Assembly (NCBI GenBank): GCA_902521615.1
Contig: CABYSJ010000004.1
Span: forward strand, 1 to 64,000
Reading direction: 5' to 3'
Length of the DNA: 64,000 nt
From: an uncultured Pelagibacteraceae bacterium
GTDB lineage: Bacteria > Pseudomonadota > Alphaproteobacteria > Pelagibacterales > Pelagibacteraceae
Part shown: positions 41,670 through 52,302 of the stretch, piece by piece
Layout of the letters: every line of letters begins with the position of its first letter
Position numbering within the stretch: position 1 is the stretch's first letter
Made by a program: the position numbers and the translations under genes
Notes under the pieces: model-generated
What the model was told of the DNA's origin: nothing
Databases searched by the model: none
The model's input: only the letters and a program-made list of their open reading frames with translations

Positions 41670-42296
41670 TTATAAATTTATAAAATTACCAATTATTTTA
41701 AGTCCAATTTTATCACTCTTTTCAGGGTGAAATTGGGTTCCAAAGATATTTTCTTTTTCAACAGAGCAAACAATATTTGAAGAATAATCTGTTGTTGCTG
41801 AAATTACGTTTTTATCTTTTGGTAGAAATTCATAACTATGCACAAAATACATATGTGAATTATTTTCTATATCTTTAAAAATTTTACTGTCTTTAACAAT
41901 GTTAATTTGGTTCCAGCCAATGTGAGGAAGTTTATATTTTCCATTTTGATTATCTATCTTTGATACCTTACCAGATATCCATCCAAGTCCTTTAGTTTCG
42001 GTTTCCTCATATCCAACATCTGCAAACATTTGCAAACCAACACAAATTCCAAGAAGTGGTTTTTTATTGTTAATTACAAATTCATTAAGTGTATCTGAGA
42101 GACCATCAATATTGGTTAATGCATTAACACAACTTTTAAACGAACCCTGCCCTGGTAAAACGACTTTATCTGAAGATTTAATTTTATTTAAATCTGAAGT
42201 TACTTCAATATTTACTTTATCTTTAGCAACCTCCTTAAAAGAGTTTATTACCGAGCTTATATTGCCCGAATTATAATCAACAATTGTGACGTTCAT
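41670..42296 (-). CDS. hisH: Imidazole glycerol phosphate synthase subunit HisH
   Basis: VTIVDYNSGNISSV; LPGQGSF; LLGICVGLQM; GTQFHPEKSDKIGLKII. Confidence 0.97.
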   Translation of the reverse strand: MNVTIVDYNSGNISSVINSFKEVAKDKVNIEVTSDLNKIKSSDKVVLPGQGSFKSCVNALTNIDGLSDTLNEFVINNKKPLLGICVGLQMFADVGYEETETKGLGWISGKVSKIDNQNGKYKLPHIGWNQINIVKDSKIFKDIENNSHMYFVHSYEFLPKDKNVISATTDYSSNIVCSVEKENIFGTQFHPEKSDKIGLKIIGNFINL

Positions 42297-42301
42297 TAAA
42301 C

Positions 42302-42892
42302 TTATAATGAGCCTTTAGTGGATGGAACGCTCTTTTTGTTTCTTGGATCCATCTCTAGCGCAGCTCTTAATGATCTTGCTAATGCTTTATAACAAGACTC
42401 AATGATGTGGTGACTATTATCACCATAAATATTTTCAACGTGCATAGTAATGCCTGCAGATTGAGAAAATGCTTGGAACCATTCTTTAAATAACTCAGTA
42501 TCCATTTCTCCAAGTTTCTCGACTTTCAATTTTACTTTCCATATCAAATAAGGTCTGTTTGAAACATCTATTGCAACTCTGGTTAACGTTTCATCCATTG
42601 GAATAATTGTGTGCGCATATCTTTTTATTCCTACAAATTTTTTAGCAGCTTTCTTTAAAGCCTCACCAATTGCAATACCTGTATCTTCTGTTGTGTGGTG
42701 AAGATCTATATGAGTGTCCCCTTTTGCTTTAACTTTTAAATCGATTAAGGAATGCTTTGATAGTTGCTCAAGCATATGATCTAGAAAACCTATGCCAGTG
42801 TCAATTTGGTACTTACCTTTACCATCAATATTTACTTCAACATTGATGCTGGTTTCTTTTGTTTTTCGAGATACTTTTCCTTTTCTAGCCAT
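42302..42892 (-). CDS. hisB: Imidazoleglycerol-phosphate dehydratase
   Basis: [55 protein letters not shown]. Confidence 0.98.
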   Translation of the reverse strand: MARKGKVSRKTKETSINVEVNIDGKGKYQIDTGIGFLDHMLEQLSKHSLIDLKVKAKGDTHIDLHHTTEDTGIAIGEALKKAAKKFVGIKRYAHTIIPMDETLTRVAIDVSNRPYLIWKVKLKVEKLGEMDTELFKEWFQAFSQSAGITMHVENIYGDNSHHIIESCYKALARSLRAALEMDPRNKKSVPSTKGSL

Positions 42893-42981
42893 ATATTTTT
42901 AATGGTATACATACATAATCACACTATATCAATATCAGTCTGAACACTTGAAGTATCAAAAATAGTTACCATTTATTAGGT

Positions 42982-43497
42982 ATGACAACAATTGTTCTAG
43001 TCAGAAAAAATAATGAAGTAGTCGTTGCTGGTGATGGACAAGTCAGTATGGGAAATACTGTTGTTAAAAGCACTGCTTCAAAAGTTAGAAAAATTGAAAA
43101 AAGAGATGTGGTAGCAGGATTTGCAGGATCCACTGCTGATGCTTTAACTTTATTTGAAAGATTAGAAGGTAAATTAGAAAAACATGCAGGAAATTTATCT
43201 AGAGCTGCTGTTGAATTAGCTAAAGATTGGAGAACGGATAAATACTTAAGAAGATTAGAGGCGTTAATGGCTGTAGGCGATAAAAGTAATAGCTATATTA
43301 TTTCTGGAACTGGTGATGTGCTAGAGCCTGAGGGAGATGTTATTGGAATAGGCTCGGGTGGTAATTACGCATTAGCAGCTGGAAAAGTTTTAATTGAGGG
43401 CAATATGTCAGCTGAAGAGGTTGCTAAAAAGGCAATTAAAGTTGCAGCAGACATATGTGTTTTCACAAATGATAATGTAAAAATAGAAAAAATTTAA
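42982..43497 (+). CDS. hslV: ATP-dependent protease subunit HslV
   Basis: [40 protein letters not shown]. Confidence 0.98.
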   Translation: MTTIVLVRKNNEVVVAGDGQVSMGNTVVKSTASKVRKIEKRDVVAGFAGSTADALTLFERLEGKLEKHAGNLSRAAVELAKDWRTDKYLRRLEALMAVGDKSNSYIISGTGDVLEPEGDVIGIGSGGNYALAAGKVLIEGNMSAEEVAKKAIKVAADICVFTNDNVKIEKI

Positions 43498-44870
43498 TGG
43501 ACAAATCAAACGTAACACAACTACACCCAAAAGATAAAAACCAAAAAGAGGAAACTTCTTTAGTAAGTTCTTTATCGCCAAGAGAAATTGTATCCGAATT
43601 GGATAGATTTGTTGTTGGACAAAACAAAGCAAAAAGAGCTGTTGCTGTTGCATTAAGAAATAGATGGAGAAGACAAGCTCTTAAAGGTGAAATGAAGAAT
43701 GAAGTTTTGCCAAAAAATATCTTAATGATTGGACCTACTGGAGTGGGTAAAACAGAAATTTCGAGAAGATTGTCAAAGTTAGCTGAAGCTCCATTTGTAA
43801 AAGTTGAAGCGACAAGATTTACTGAGGTTGGATATGTTGGGAGGGATGTTGAACAAATAGTCAGAGATTTAATTGAAATTGCAATTTCGATGGAAAAAGT
43901 AAAAAAAAGAAAAGAAGTTTTTTCTCAAGCACAAAAAGCTGCAGAGGAAAAAGTTTTAGATGCATTAGTTGGAAAAAAAGCAAGCCTAGCAACAAGAGAA
44001 AGTTTTAGGAAAAGATTGAGAAATGGTGATTTAGATGATAACGAAATTGAAATAGCTGTTAGTGATACAGGCTCTAGCGGTGCCTCTTTTGAAATCCCAG
44101 GAATGCCTGGCGCAAATGTTGGCATGATCAATATTGGTGAAATGATTGGAAAATCAATGGGAAATAAAGAAAAAAAGAAAAAAATGACAGTTAAAGAATC
44201 TCATGAGATTTTAATTAATGACGAGTCTGATAAATTAATTGAACAAGATAAAATTATTAAAGCTGCAAAACTTTCAACCGAAAACAATGGTATTGTTTTC
44301 TTAGACGAAATAGACAAAATTTCAGCAAGAACTGATAGGGTTGGGGGAGATGTTTCAAGAGAAGGTGTTCAAAGGGATTTGTTGCCTTTAATTGAAGGAA
44401 CTACTGTAAATACGAAACACGGGCCAATTAAAACAGATCATATCTTATTTATAGCATCTGGTGCATTTCAACTTGCAAAACCATCTGATCTATTACCCGA
44501 ACTACAAGGGAGATTGCCTATTAGAGTAGAGTTAGAAGCGCTGACTAGCGAAGATTTTAAAAGAATATTAAAAGAACCGGATTTTAGTTTAATTAAACAA
44601 TATATAGCTTTATTAAAAACAGAAAATGTTGATCTAGAATTTTCAGATGATGGTATAGATATGATTGCAAATATTGCATCGGAGGTAAATACAACAGTAG
44701 AAAATATAGGAGCTAGAAGATTGCATACTATTATCGAAAAAATTTTAGATGAAATTAGCTTTACAGCAACTGATAGATCAGGAGAAAAAATTGTTATTAA
44801 TAAAGAATATATAAATAAAAATCTTGATAGCTTAGTAAAAGATACTGATTTATCAAAGTTTATTCTTTAA
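43497..44870 (+). CDS. hslU: ATP-dependent protease ATPase HslU
   Basis: [63 protein letters not shown]. Confidence 0.98.
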   Translation: MDKSNVTQLHPKDKNQKEETSLVSSLSPREIVSELDRFVVGQNKAKRAVAVALRNRWRRQALKGEMKNEVLPKNILMIGPTGVGKTEISRRLSKLAEAPFVKVEATRFTEVGYVGRDVEQIVRDLIEIAISMEKVKKRKEVFSQAQKAAEEKVLDALVGKKASLATRESFRKRLRNGDLDDNEIEIAVSDTGSSGASFEIPGMPGANVGMINIGEMIGKSMGNKEKKKKMTVKESHEILINDESDKLIEQDKIIKAAKLSTENNGIVFLDEIDKISARTDRVGGDVSREGVQRDLLPLIEGTTVNTKHGPIKTDHILFIASGAFQLAKPSDLLPELQGRLPIRVELEALTSEDFKRILKEPDFSLIKQYIALLKTENVDLEFSDDGIDMIANIASEVNTTVENIGARRLHTIIEKILDEISFTATDRSGEKIVINKEYINKNLDSLVKDTDLSKFIL

Positions 44871-44873
44871 CAT

Positions 44874-45713
44874 TTATAAATATCCTAATTCAGTCATTTC
44901 TTTTTGAAAACTTTTTTCAATTTTATCGATATTTTTTTTATCTAAAATTTTTTTCCAGTCATTCTTTGGACCTAAATTAAAAAAAACTTTTCTTTTTCCA
45001 GTTTTAACGTCTAAAAGAGCTTCTTTAAAATCTTCTTTTGTCTCTTGCATCTTCATTTTTTCAAAATCTGTAGATTTTATAGCTTTATTCAATTTGACCA
45101 TATCTAAATTAAATTGCATTCCAAGAGTTTCTAGAAATTTAAAAATTTTAATCATAGTAGATTTTTTTTTTATTATTAAATCCTCGTATTTGATTAAAAT
45201 ATATTTTTTTTGTGAATTAAGATTTCTCCATGAATTATAATTAAAACTCCAAGAGCCTAGAAAAACACTTGAGTTTTTATTTGTTTTTTCCATAAATCTT
45301 GAGTTATCTAATAATGTATCTGTTGCTTGATCATGAGTTAAATCAAAATGATGTGCAAAAGAGGTAACTACATTTCTTGGATCTCTAACTATGTAAATTG
45401 CTGCAAGAGTATTGTTCATATCTGTAAAATTACAATCGTACATTTTACATAATGAACTGTGAGTTTTAAAAAATTTTACTTTACTCTTTTCTTTATTTAT
45501 AAAATTTTGAGCATTTATAAAATTTTTAAAAACTTCTTTATCATTTTCAATATCAATACCTAATGGCAAAAAATGATCTTTTAGAGGGAATTGAGATATA
45601 TTCTTTAAATTTTCTAATTTTGAAATGCCATCCTTGGTATAAAAATAGGAAGATAAAATAGATCTTAAGAGTGTATTCCCACTTTTGGGATATGATGCGA
45701 GCCAAATAATCAT
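44874..45713 (-). CDS. Sulfotransferase-domain protein, paralog of 33743-34603
   Basis: MIIWLASYPKSGNTLLRSILSSYFYTKDG; IYIVRDPRNVVTSFAHHFDL; VFFNLGPKNDWKKILD. Confidence 0.93.
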   Translation of the reverse strand: MIIWLASYPKSGNTLLRSILSSYFYTKDGISKLENLKNISQFPLKDHFLPLGIDIENDKEVFKNFINAQNFINKEKSKVKFFKTHSSLCKMYDCNFTDMNNTLAAIYIVRDPRNVVTSFAHHFDLTHDQATDTLLDNSRFMEKTNKNSSVFLGSWSFNYNSWRNLNSQKKYILIKYEDLIIKKKSTMIKIFKFLETLGMQFNLDMVKLNKAIKSTDFEKMKMQETKEDFKEALLDVKTGKRKVFFNLGPKNDWKKILDKKNIDKIEKSFQKEMTELGYL

Positions 45714-46129
45714 TTATTTTTATTTTTTTTTAAAAAAATATAGAAAGCCCCACTACCTCCATCTTCAATTTTTGCCTCTTTAATTTCATAAATCACGTTC
45801 ATTAAATTTTTATTTTTTGAAATAAATTCAGGCACAGAATGTTTTAATATGCTTAGTTCTCTAGAAATATATGGATTTTTTTCATTCTCAGAATGGAGAC
45901 CTTTACCTGTTACAATAATCAATTTGTTTATATTATCTTCAAAAGATTTATATATAAATTCCTCCACTGCTTTATTTGCTTCTTCAAGTGTAAAACCGTG
46001 CAAATCTATACTTCTTGTTTGAAATGAAACTTTATTTATTTTTTTAAAATCTTTGTTTGGAAGTTTTTCATCACTGGAAATAAATTTTTCCCAATCTTTT
46101 TTATCTTTATCTGAAATATCTCTATTCAA
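45710..46129 (-). CDS. Smr/MutS2-domain protein
   Basis: SIDLHGFTLEEANKAVEEFI; LIIVTGKGLHS; GGSGAFYIFLKK. Confidence 0.93.
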   Translation of the reverse strand: MNRDISDKDKKDWEKFISSDEKLPNKDFKKINKVSFQTRSIDLHGFTLEEANKAVEEFIYKSFEDNINKLIIVTGKGLHSENEKNPYISRELSILKHSVPEFISKNKNLMNVIYEIKEAKIEDGGSGAFYIFLKKNKNK

Positions 46130-46768
46130 TTAAGTTAAAGTATTTACAAGCTGCCAGTTAGGATTTGTAGATGTTATGTCTCTTGCAAAAACCCAAGTAT
46201 CATAAATTTTTTTTACTTTTTCTGGATCTCCAGAGATAATTTTTTTATCTTTATCCCTAATGCAGGTAATTACTTCCGCTATAAATTTTACAGTGACGTT
46301 CAACATATTCCCAATTTTTTTATGTTCAGAAATTTCAGCTGAATTAACTCCTATAAATGTAATTTCAGCATATTGACCTCTGGCACTTCTGTCTTTTAAT
46401 GCTTCATTAAATTGCTCATATATTTTTTTATTTAGTAAAGGTTTACTAGCAATTATTTTGTTATCATTGTCACTAAAATCAGTAATTATAGTTTCATAAG
46501 CTATTTTGGCACCTTTCAAAAAATCTTTCTGAGCCTCATCATCAAAATCATCTTTAGATTTGATGGGTTGATCAACTTTAATTTTTTTTAGAACCTCCTT
46601 AAATTGAGTAGGATTTTTACCCTCAAAACCCGTTCTTTTGCCTAGAATACTTTTTAATCTTAAAAATATGAAGCCAGCTATCATTGCTAACAAAATAATA
46701 TCTATATATTCAAAACTATAATTCATGAATTTATAGTAATTACTATGTTGATAAATTTCAACTAGCAA
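46130..46768 (-). CDS. Tim44/TimA family protein
   Basis: N-terminal TM, DFLKGAKIAYETIITDFSDND...WVFARDITSTNPNWQLVNT. Confidence 0.9.
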   Translation of the reverse strand: MLVEIYQHSNYYKFMNYSFEYIDIILLAMIAGFIFLRLKSILGKRTGFEGKNPTQFKEVLKKIKVDQPIKSKDDFDDEAQKDFLKGAKIAYETIITDFSDNDNKIIASKPLLNKKIYEQFNEALKDRSARGQYAEITFIGVNSAEISEHKKIGNMLNVTVKFIAEVITCIRDKDKKIISGDPEKVKKIYDTWVFARDITSTNPNWQLVNTLT

Positions 46769-46784
46769 TTTAGATTAAGGACAA

Positions 46785-47201
46785 ATGAACTCAATTTTGA
46801 TCTTAATTTTATTAATTCCCATGATAGAAATTTATCTATTAATTAAAATTGGTTCTCAAATAGGTGCTTTAATAACCGTTTTAATGATTATTATAACAGC
46901 AATAGTTGGAGTTTATTACGCAAAATATGAAGGCCTAAATACCCTCACATCAGGGTTTATACAGATAAGCAAAAATGAAACTCCTACTTATGAAATGCTG
47001 TCTGGAGCTGCAATCGCGTTTGCAGCCCTATTGTTAATTATACCTGGTTTTTTAACAGACTTTGTAGGTTTTGTTTTAATATTTCCACCAACAAGAAAAA
47101 TAATATTTAGTGGTATAGCAAAAAAATTTAATCGAAAAAAAGAAAAAAATAATTTTATTGATGGTGAATTTGAAGATATAGATGAAAAAAATGACAAGTA
47201 A
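46785..47201 (+). CDS. FxsA family membrane protein
   Basis: IPMIEIYLLIKIGSQIGALITVLMIIITAIVG; IPGFLTDFVGFVLIFPPTR. Confidence 0.93.
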   Translation: MNSILILILLIPMIEIYLLIKIGSQIGALITVLMIIITAIVGVYYAKYEGLNTLTSGFIQISKNETPTYEMLSGAAIAFAALLLIIPGFLTDFVGFVLIFPPTRKIIFSGIAKKFNRKKEKNNFIDGEFEDIDEKNDK

Positions 47202-47613
47202 ATACAAGATCCTAGCAAAATTTATTAAAGATTTGTCAAGTGAAACAAAAGATACAGAAACTTACATTTTTGTTAGAGATAGAATTTTAAAATACCAATT
47301 AAGTATTGATATCAATTCAAAAGCAATAAAAAACAAAATGATAGAAGTTAATACAGTCATGAAGCTACAAGACAAAGAAGATACAAAAAAAAAATCTTTT
47401 TTTGAAATGACCTACACAACTGTAGTTAAAATTAGTGACGAAGTTAAAGAAAAACAAGAACTTGAAAAAATTATATTGTGTGATGTGCAATCTCAAATTT
47501 GCTTGGATTTAGAAAAATCATTTTTAGATATGTTGCACAATTCGGGATATCCAAACATGAAATTTGAAAAAAAATTAGATTTTGAAAAATTATATAAACA
47601 GAGAATAAATTAG
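47182..47613 (+). CDS. secB: Protein-export chaperone SecB (divergent)
   Basis: YKILAKFIKDLSSETKDTETYIFV...LCDVQSQICLDLEKSFLDMLHNSGYPNMKFEKKLDFEKLY; synteny with fxsA/tim44 and dnaQ. Confidence 0.85.
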   Translation: MKKMTSKYKILAKFIKDLSSETKDTETYIFVRDRILKYQLSIDINSKAIKNKMIEVNTVMKLQDKEDTKKKSFFEMTYTTVVKISDEVKEKQELEKIILCDVQSQICLDLEKSFLDMLHNSGYPNMKFEKKLDFEKLYKQRIN

Positions 47614-48272
47614 AAAAAATTTTTTTTTAAATTATTTTTTAAATATTCTTTATGTTTGTTGAGCTCATCTTCACTTGGAGAAATAATTCTTTTAAAATAT
47701 GAGATAGGAGAAATATCATTTTTTTTATCATCAAAGTTTTCATTTAGAAAATTTAAAGTCGGTTCTTTTTGATCAATTAAATTTATATATACTTTGGCTA
47801 ATAAATCGCAATCAATTAGAGCTGTGTGTTGGATACGACTAGAATTATCAATTTTAAATCTTTTACATAATGCATCTAAACTTGCCGGAGAACCTGGAAA
47901 TTTTTGCCTTGCGATCTCTAAGGTATCAATAACCTCGTTGGAAATGTTATTTTTTCCAAGCAAGGATAGTTCATTGTTTATGTGGGAAAGATCAAATTCC
48001 GAATTATGAATAATTAACCTTTTACCGTTGATAAAATCTAAAAATTCCTGGCTTATTTCTTTAAATTTTTTTTGTTTTTTTAAAAATTCATCACTATAAC
48101 CATGAATTTCAAATGCTTTCTGTGATACTTTTCTTTCTGGATTTAGATAATAATGAAATTTGTTTTTAGTTGGAATCAAATCTTCTAATTCAATACACCC
48201 TATTTCCACCATTCTATGGCCTTCTTCAACTGAAATGCCGGTTGTTTCTGTATCTAAAACTATTTCTTTCAT
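47610..48272 (-). CDS. dnaQ: DNA polymerase III subunit epsilon
   Basis: EIVLDTETTGISVEEGHRMVEIGCIEL; LIIHNSEFDLSHIN; HTALIDCDLLAKVYINL. Confidence 0.97.
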   Translation of the reverse strand: MKEIVLDTETTGISVEEGHRMVEIGCIELEDLIPTKNKFHYYLNPERKVSQKAFEIHGYSDEFLKKQKKFKEISQEFLDFINGKRLIIHNSEFDLSHINNELSLLGKNNISNEVIDTLEIARQKFPGSPASLDALCKRFKIDNSSRIQHTALIDCDLLAKVYINLIDQKEPTLNFLNENFDDKKNDISPISYFKRIISPSEDELNKHKEYLKNNLKKNFF

Positions 48273-48842
48273 TTATAAAATTTTTTTTAGAATAAAATTA
48301 ACGTCTTTTATAACAGATTTTTTTGTAAAATTATTTTTTATTATAAATTGAGATTTATTTTTTTTATATTTTGATGAAAATTGAATTTTTTCAAATTTTT
48401 TAAATAATTGCATGTTAAAATTTGGTCTTTTTCTGAGCCTTCTTCTTAATTCTCCTTTAGGTGAGACAACAAAAACTAATATATCTTTTCTATAATTAAT
48501 TTTGTTTTCCAAAAGTAACGGAATATCTAAAATTACAATTTTTTTATTTTTATTTTTTTTTAAAAATAATTTCAATTTTTTTCTTATTTCTAAATGAACT
48601 ACAGTTATTATTTTTTTTAGGTTAACGTTATTACTCAGTATTGCTTTAGTAATTTCATTTTTATTTATTGGAAATGATGAAATAAATTTTGGTAATTTTT
48701 TCTTTAATTTACTAAATATTTTTTTATCTTTTTTATAAAGCTTTGATACTTCATAATCTGCATTAAATACTGGATATCCAAAGCTTTTAGCAACATAGCT
48801 TTTTCCTGAACCTATATCTCCCAAAATTCCAATTCTAATCAT
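48273..48842 (-). CDS. coaE: Dephospho-CoA kinase
   Basis: RIGILGDIGSGKSYVAKSFG; IVILDIPLLLE. Confidence 0.93.
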   Translation of the reverse strand: MIRIGILGDIGSGKSYVAKSFGYPVFNADYEVSKLYKKDKKIFSKLKKKLPKFISSFPINKNEITKAILSNNVNLKKIITVVHLEIRKKLKLFLKKNKNKKIVILDIPLLLENKINYRKDILVFVVSPKGELRRRLRKRPNFNMQLFKKFEKIQFSSKYKKNKSQFIIKNNFTKKSVIKDVNFILKKIL

Positions 48843-49632
48843 TTTTTAAAATTTCTAATGTCACGCTATTGATCTGTGGTTCTATTCCATGCCATAATTT
48901 GAATGCTTCAAATGCCTGATAAACAAACATCAATTTACCATTCTCTGTTCTATTACCAAGTTTTTTTCCTTCTTTTAAAAAATTTGTTTCTTCAGGATTA
49001 TAAATTACATCATAAAACAGCTTGTTATTACCAACCTTTGAAAAATCTAAATTGATAGACTCCTTGTTTAATCCCAAACTGGTAGCATTTATGATTACAT
49101 CAAAATCATTTATCTCACCCCAATCTAATACCTCTAAATTATAAAATTGTGATTTTAAATCCTCAGCTTTTTTTTTAGTTCTGTTGCTAATAGAAATTTT
49201 TGAAACATTCATTTTGTTTAAAGCAAAAATTATTGAAGGAACAACTCCACCAGCTCCTAAAATTAAAATTTTTTTGCCTTGCACATCGAAATTTAAATTT
49301 TTAATTGCTTTATCAAAACCAAAAATATCTGTATTATAGCCTATCAAATTATCATTATTTAAAATTATTGTATTTACTGACTGAGTTTGTTCTGCCTCTA
49401 GACTTAATTTGTCTAAATAAGGTATTACTGTTTTTTTGAACGGAACAGTAACATTAATACCGTTTATTTTTTTTTCTTTAACTTCAGAAATTATAGTTTG
49501 GAGATTTTTCTCCTCAATATTTTTTTTATCATAAATGGCGTCAATGTTGTTTTCTTTGAGCCAAAAATTGTGAAGTTTAGGTGATAAAGAGTGGTTGATA
49601 GGATTGCCAATTACAAAATATTTTTTCATCAC
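48835..49632 (-). CDS. aroE: Shikimate dehydrogenase
   Basis: YFVIGNPINHSLSPKLHNFWL; INGINVTVPFKKTV; NATSLGL; GKLMFVYQAFEAFKLWHG. Confidence 0.97.
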   Translation of the reverse strand: MMKKYFVIGNPINHSLSPKLHNFWLKENNIDAIYDKKNIEEKNLQTIISEVKEKKINGINVTVPFKKTVIPYLDKLSLEAEQTQSVNTIILNNDNLIGYNTDIFGFDKAIKNLNFDVQGKKILILGAGGVVPSIIFALNKMNVSKISISNRTKKKAEDLKSQFYNLEVLDWGEINDFDVIINATSLGLNKESINLDFSKVGNNKLFYDVIYNPEETNFLKEGKKLGNRTENGKLMFVYQAFEAFKLWHGIEPQINSVTLEILKND

Positions 49633-50213
49633 AATAAGCTTAAGTATTCTTTAATTTTTTTTACAGGTAAACCCATAATTGTATCTTCGTCACCTTCTAT
49701 GCTTGCAAATAAGCTTCTGCCCTCTCCTTCTATTTGGTAAACGTTATATGCATAAAGTGTTGCATCAGATATTTTAGATAAATAATTTTTTAACTCATCA
49801 TCGGTAAAATTTTTCATTGTTAATTTTGCTTTATCAGTATAATTCCAAATCATAGATCCATTTTTAGATATACAAACAGAGCTAATTAAAAAATGTGATT
49901 TACCGTTAAGTTTTCTTAATATTTCCATTGCCTCTTCTCTGTTTTCTGGTTTAGATATCAGTTCGCCCTCCAAATCTATCACACTATCTGCTCCTAATAC
50001 TATTTCGTCATTTTTTTTCATGCTAACTTTGTTTGCTTTTAATTCAGCTAATTTTTTTGAAATTATTTCTGAACTTGCCTGTTCTTTTATTAAACTTTCT
50101 TTAACAGGCTCTTCATCTACGTTTGAAGGCTCAACAACGCATTTAATATTATTTTTATCTAAAATTTCTTTTCTAACCTCGCTTTTTGAAGCAAGAATAA
50201 TTTTATTTAACAT
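49629..50213 (-). CDS. maf: Maf family nucleotide pyrophosphatase
   Basis: IILASKSEVRKEIL; VLGADSVI; YQIEGEGRSLFASIEGDEDTIMGLPV. Confidence 0.95.
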   Translation of the reverse strand: MLNKIILASKSEVRKEILDKNNIKCVVEPSNVDEEPVKESLIKEQASSEIISKKLAELKANKVSMKKNDEIVLGADSVIDLEGELISKPENREEAMEILRKLNGKSHFLISSVCISKNGSMIWNYTDKAKLTMKNFTDDELKNYLSKISDATLYAYNVYQIEGEGRSLFASIEGDEDTIMGLPVKKIKEYLSLL

Positions 50214-51030
50214 TGTTTAAATATATTTCGTGAATTTTAATTATAGAAGCTGCTGTTTCTTCAACTGATTTTCTCGTTACGTCTATAAGGGGCCATTTAT
50301 ATTTTTGAAATGTTTTTTTTGCCTCTAGAACCTCTTTTTTAATATTTTCTAAATCTGTATATTCAATATTTTCTGTTTCTCTCAAAGAGTTCATTCTATT
50401 TTTTCTCAAATCAGCTAGTCTTTCCGGCTCTGTACTTAGTCCTACAACACATGTCATTTGTGGATTTTTTTTAAGGGAATCTGGTAAAGAATTTTCATTT
50501 ACTAACGGAATGTTTGACGTTTTAAAACCTTTGTTAGCTAAGTAAATAGATGTTGGTGTTTTACTTGTTCTGCTTACGCCTACAAGAATAATATCAGATT
50601 TGTTTACTTCGTTTATTAAATTTCCATCATCATGATTCATTGTAAATTGAATTGCTTCAATTCTGTTATAATACTCTTCATTCAGTATATGTTGACCACT
50701 TGGCTCGTGTGTTGCTTTTTGATTTAATATTTTTGAAAAATTCAGAATTAAATTTCCTAAAACGCCAAAACATGGAATATTTTTATCCTCGCTTGCATTC
50801 GCAAGATGTTTAGCTAAGTTGTTATCGACGATTGTATATAAAATTATTGAATTTTCATTTTTTTTTGCATCCTCTAGAATTTTAAGAATTTGGTTTTCTG
50901 TTCTTGTAAAGGAGTAAGAATGAACCTTATATTCTATATTTAAAAATTGAGCCTTCAGAGCTAAAAATATTCTGTCTAAAGTCTCGCCCGTTGAGTCAGA
51001 AATTAAATATATTTGATATGTATTACTCAT
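50203..51030 (-). CDS. ppsR: PPDK/PEP synthase regulatory kinase/phosphorylase
   Basis: YLISDSTGETLD; HEPSGQHILNEEYYNRIEAIQFTMNHDDG; LVGVSRTSKTPTSIYLANKG. Confidence 0.95.
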   Translation of the reverse strand: MSNTYQIYLISDSTGETLDRIFLALKAQFLNIEYKVHSYSFTRTENQILKILEDAKKNENSIILYTIVDNNLAKHLANASEDKNIPCFGVLGNLILNFSKILNQKATHEPSGQHILNEEYYNRIEAIQFTMNHDDGNLINEVNKSDIILVGVSRTSKTPTSIYLANKGFKTSNIPLVNENSLPDSLKKNPQMTCVVGLSTEPERLADLRKNRMNSLRETENIEYTDLENIKKEVLEAKKTFQKYKWPLIDVTRKSVEETAASIIKIHEIYLNNVK

Positions 51031-51297
51031 GAATAAATTGTTAATAAATTTGTAATATTTTAATTAAATTACACAATTTAAAATTTTTTAAATTAACCTT
51101 GTAAAAACTGCTATTTTTTAACATTAATAATAAATAGGGTAAAACAATCCACAAAAATTAATATGGTTAAAAAAGCTTCATTTTAAACAATTTTATTCAG
51201 ATAACTTGTTGGTAAATTGTGAATATTATGTTTATAAAAATTAATCACCTTTATTCACAAGATATATTACAACTACAATAATTAATAATACTTATTT
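51031..51297. other. Candidate chromosomal replication origin (oriC)
   Basis: 267-bp AT-rich gap between ppsR and hemE with divergent gene orientation; contains TTATTCACA (51251-51259), reverse-strand ATATTCACA (51218-51226) and CAATCCACA (51145-51153); hemE-linked oriC is known in alphaproteobacteria such as Caulobacter. Confidence 0.65.
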
Positions 51298-52302
51298 ATG
51301 AAACCTTTAAACAAAGTAATAATCAATAAGGACACTTCATTTAATCCTATATGGATTATGAGACAAGCAGGTAGATATTTACCAGAATTTAGAGAAATAA
51401 GAAAAGAAAATCCAAATTTTATTAATTTATGTTTAAATGATGATTTATCTTCAGAAATAACTCTACAACCATTAAAAAGATTTGATCTGGATGCTGCAAT
51501 AATATTTTCAGATATCTTAATGCTTCCCTATGGGTTGGGCCAGAAAGTAGAATTTCAAAAAAACTTTGGACCAAAGTTAGGGGAACTAAACTTAAATGAA
51601 ATTGCTAGGACTGATGAAATTGACTTTGTAGAGAAAATACATCGTGTCTATAAAGCAATAAAAAAAGTAAATTTAGATTCTAGTTTAAAATATAAAAACA
51701 CTATTGGATTTGTCGGTGCTCCGTGGACATTATTAGTTTATATGATTAATCAACAATCTCCTAAAAAGAATTTAAAAAAAGATTTTTTTAAAGATGGGTT
51801 TTTAATAAACAGAATTTTATTAATTATTGAAAAGTTTTTAAAAGTTCACATAAAAAATCAAATTGACAATGGAGCAAATGTAATTCAAATTTTTGATAGC
51901 TGGGCAGGCTTGTTAGAGGAAAAAGATTTACCTAATTATGTTTATGCTCCAACTTTAAATTTAGTAAATTATGTAAAATCTTTGAATGTTCCCGTAATAT
52001 GTTTTCCGAGAGAGATTAAAAATTATAAAGAATTTTGTGATATTGTTAAACCCGACGCTGTTAGTATCGACTATAATATTGATCCAAAAAAAATACTTAG
52101 AGACATAAGTATACCCATACAAGGAGGTTTAGACCCAAAAATTTTGTTAACAGACAAAGAAACATTAAAAAAAGAAGCTTTTTATTATTTAGAAATATTT
52201 CGAGATCACCCGTATATATTTAATCTTGGCCATGGTATTTTGCCTGAAACAAATCCAGAAATGGTTGAAAACTTAATTAAAATTGTAAAAGATTTTAAAT
52301 GA
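51298..52302 (+). CDS. hemE: Uroporphyrinogen decarboxylase
   Basis: PIWIMRQAGRYLPEFRE; IIFSDILMLPYGLG; FVGAPWTLLVYM; NLGHGILPETNPEMV. Confidence 0.98.
   Translation: MKPLNKVIINKDTSFNPIWIMRQAGRYLPEFREIRKENPNFINLCLNDDLSSEITLQPLKRFDLDAAIIFSDILMLPYGLGQKVEFQKNFGPKLGELNLNEIARTDEIDFVEKIHRVYKAIKKVNLDSSLKYKNTIGFVGAPWTLLVYMINQQSPKKNLKKDFFKDGFLINRILLIIEKFLKVHIKNQIDNGANVIQIFDSWAGLLEEKDLPNYVYAPTLNLVNYVKSLNVPVICFPREIKNYKEFCDIVKPDAVSIDYNIDPKKILRDISIPIQGGLDPKILLTDKETLKKEAFYYLEIFRDHPYIFNLGHGILPETNPEMVENLIKIVKDFK

Noticed and set aside
51031-51297. CtrA-type TTAA-N7-TTAA sites in the candidate origin
   Set aside because: TTAA words are abundant but I found no pair with correct spacing in the part checked, and such words are uninformative at this AT content
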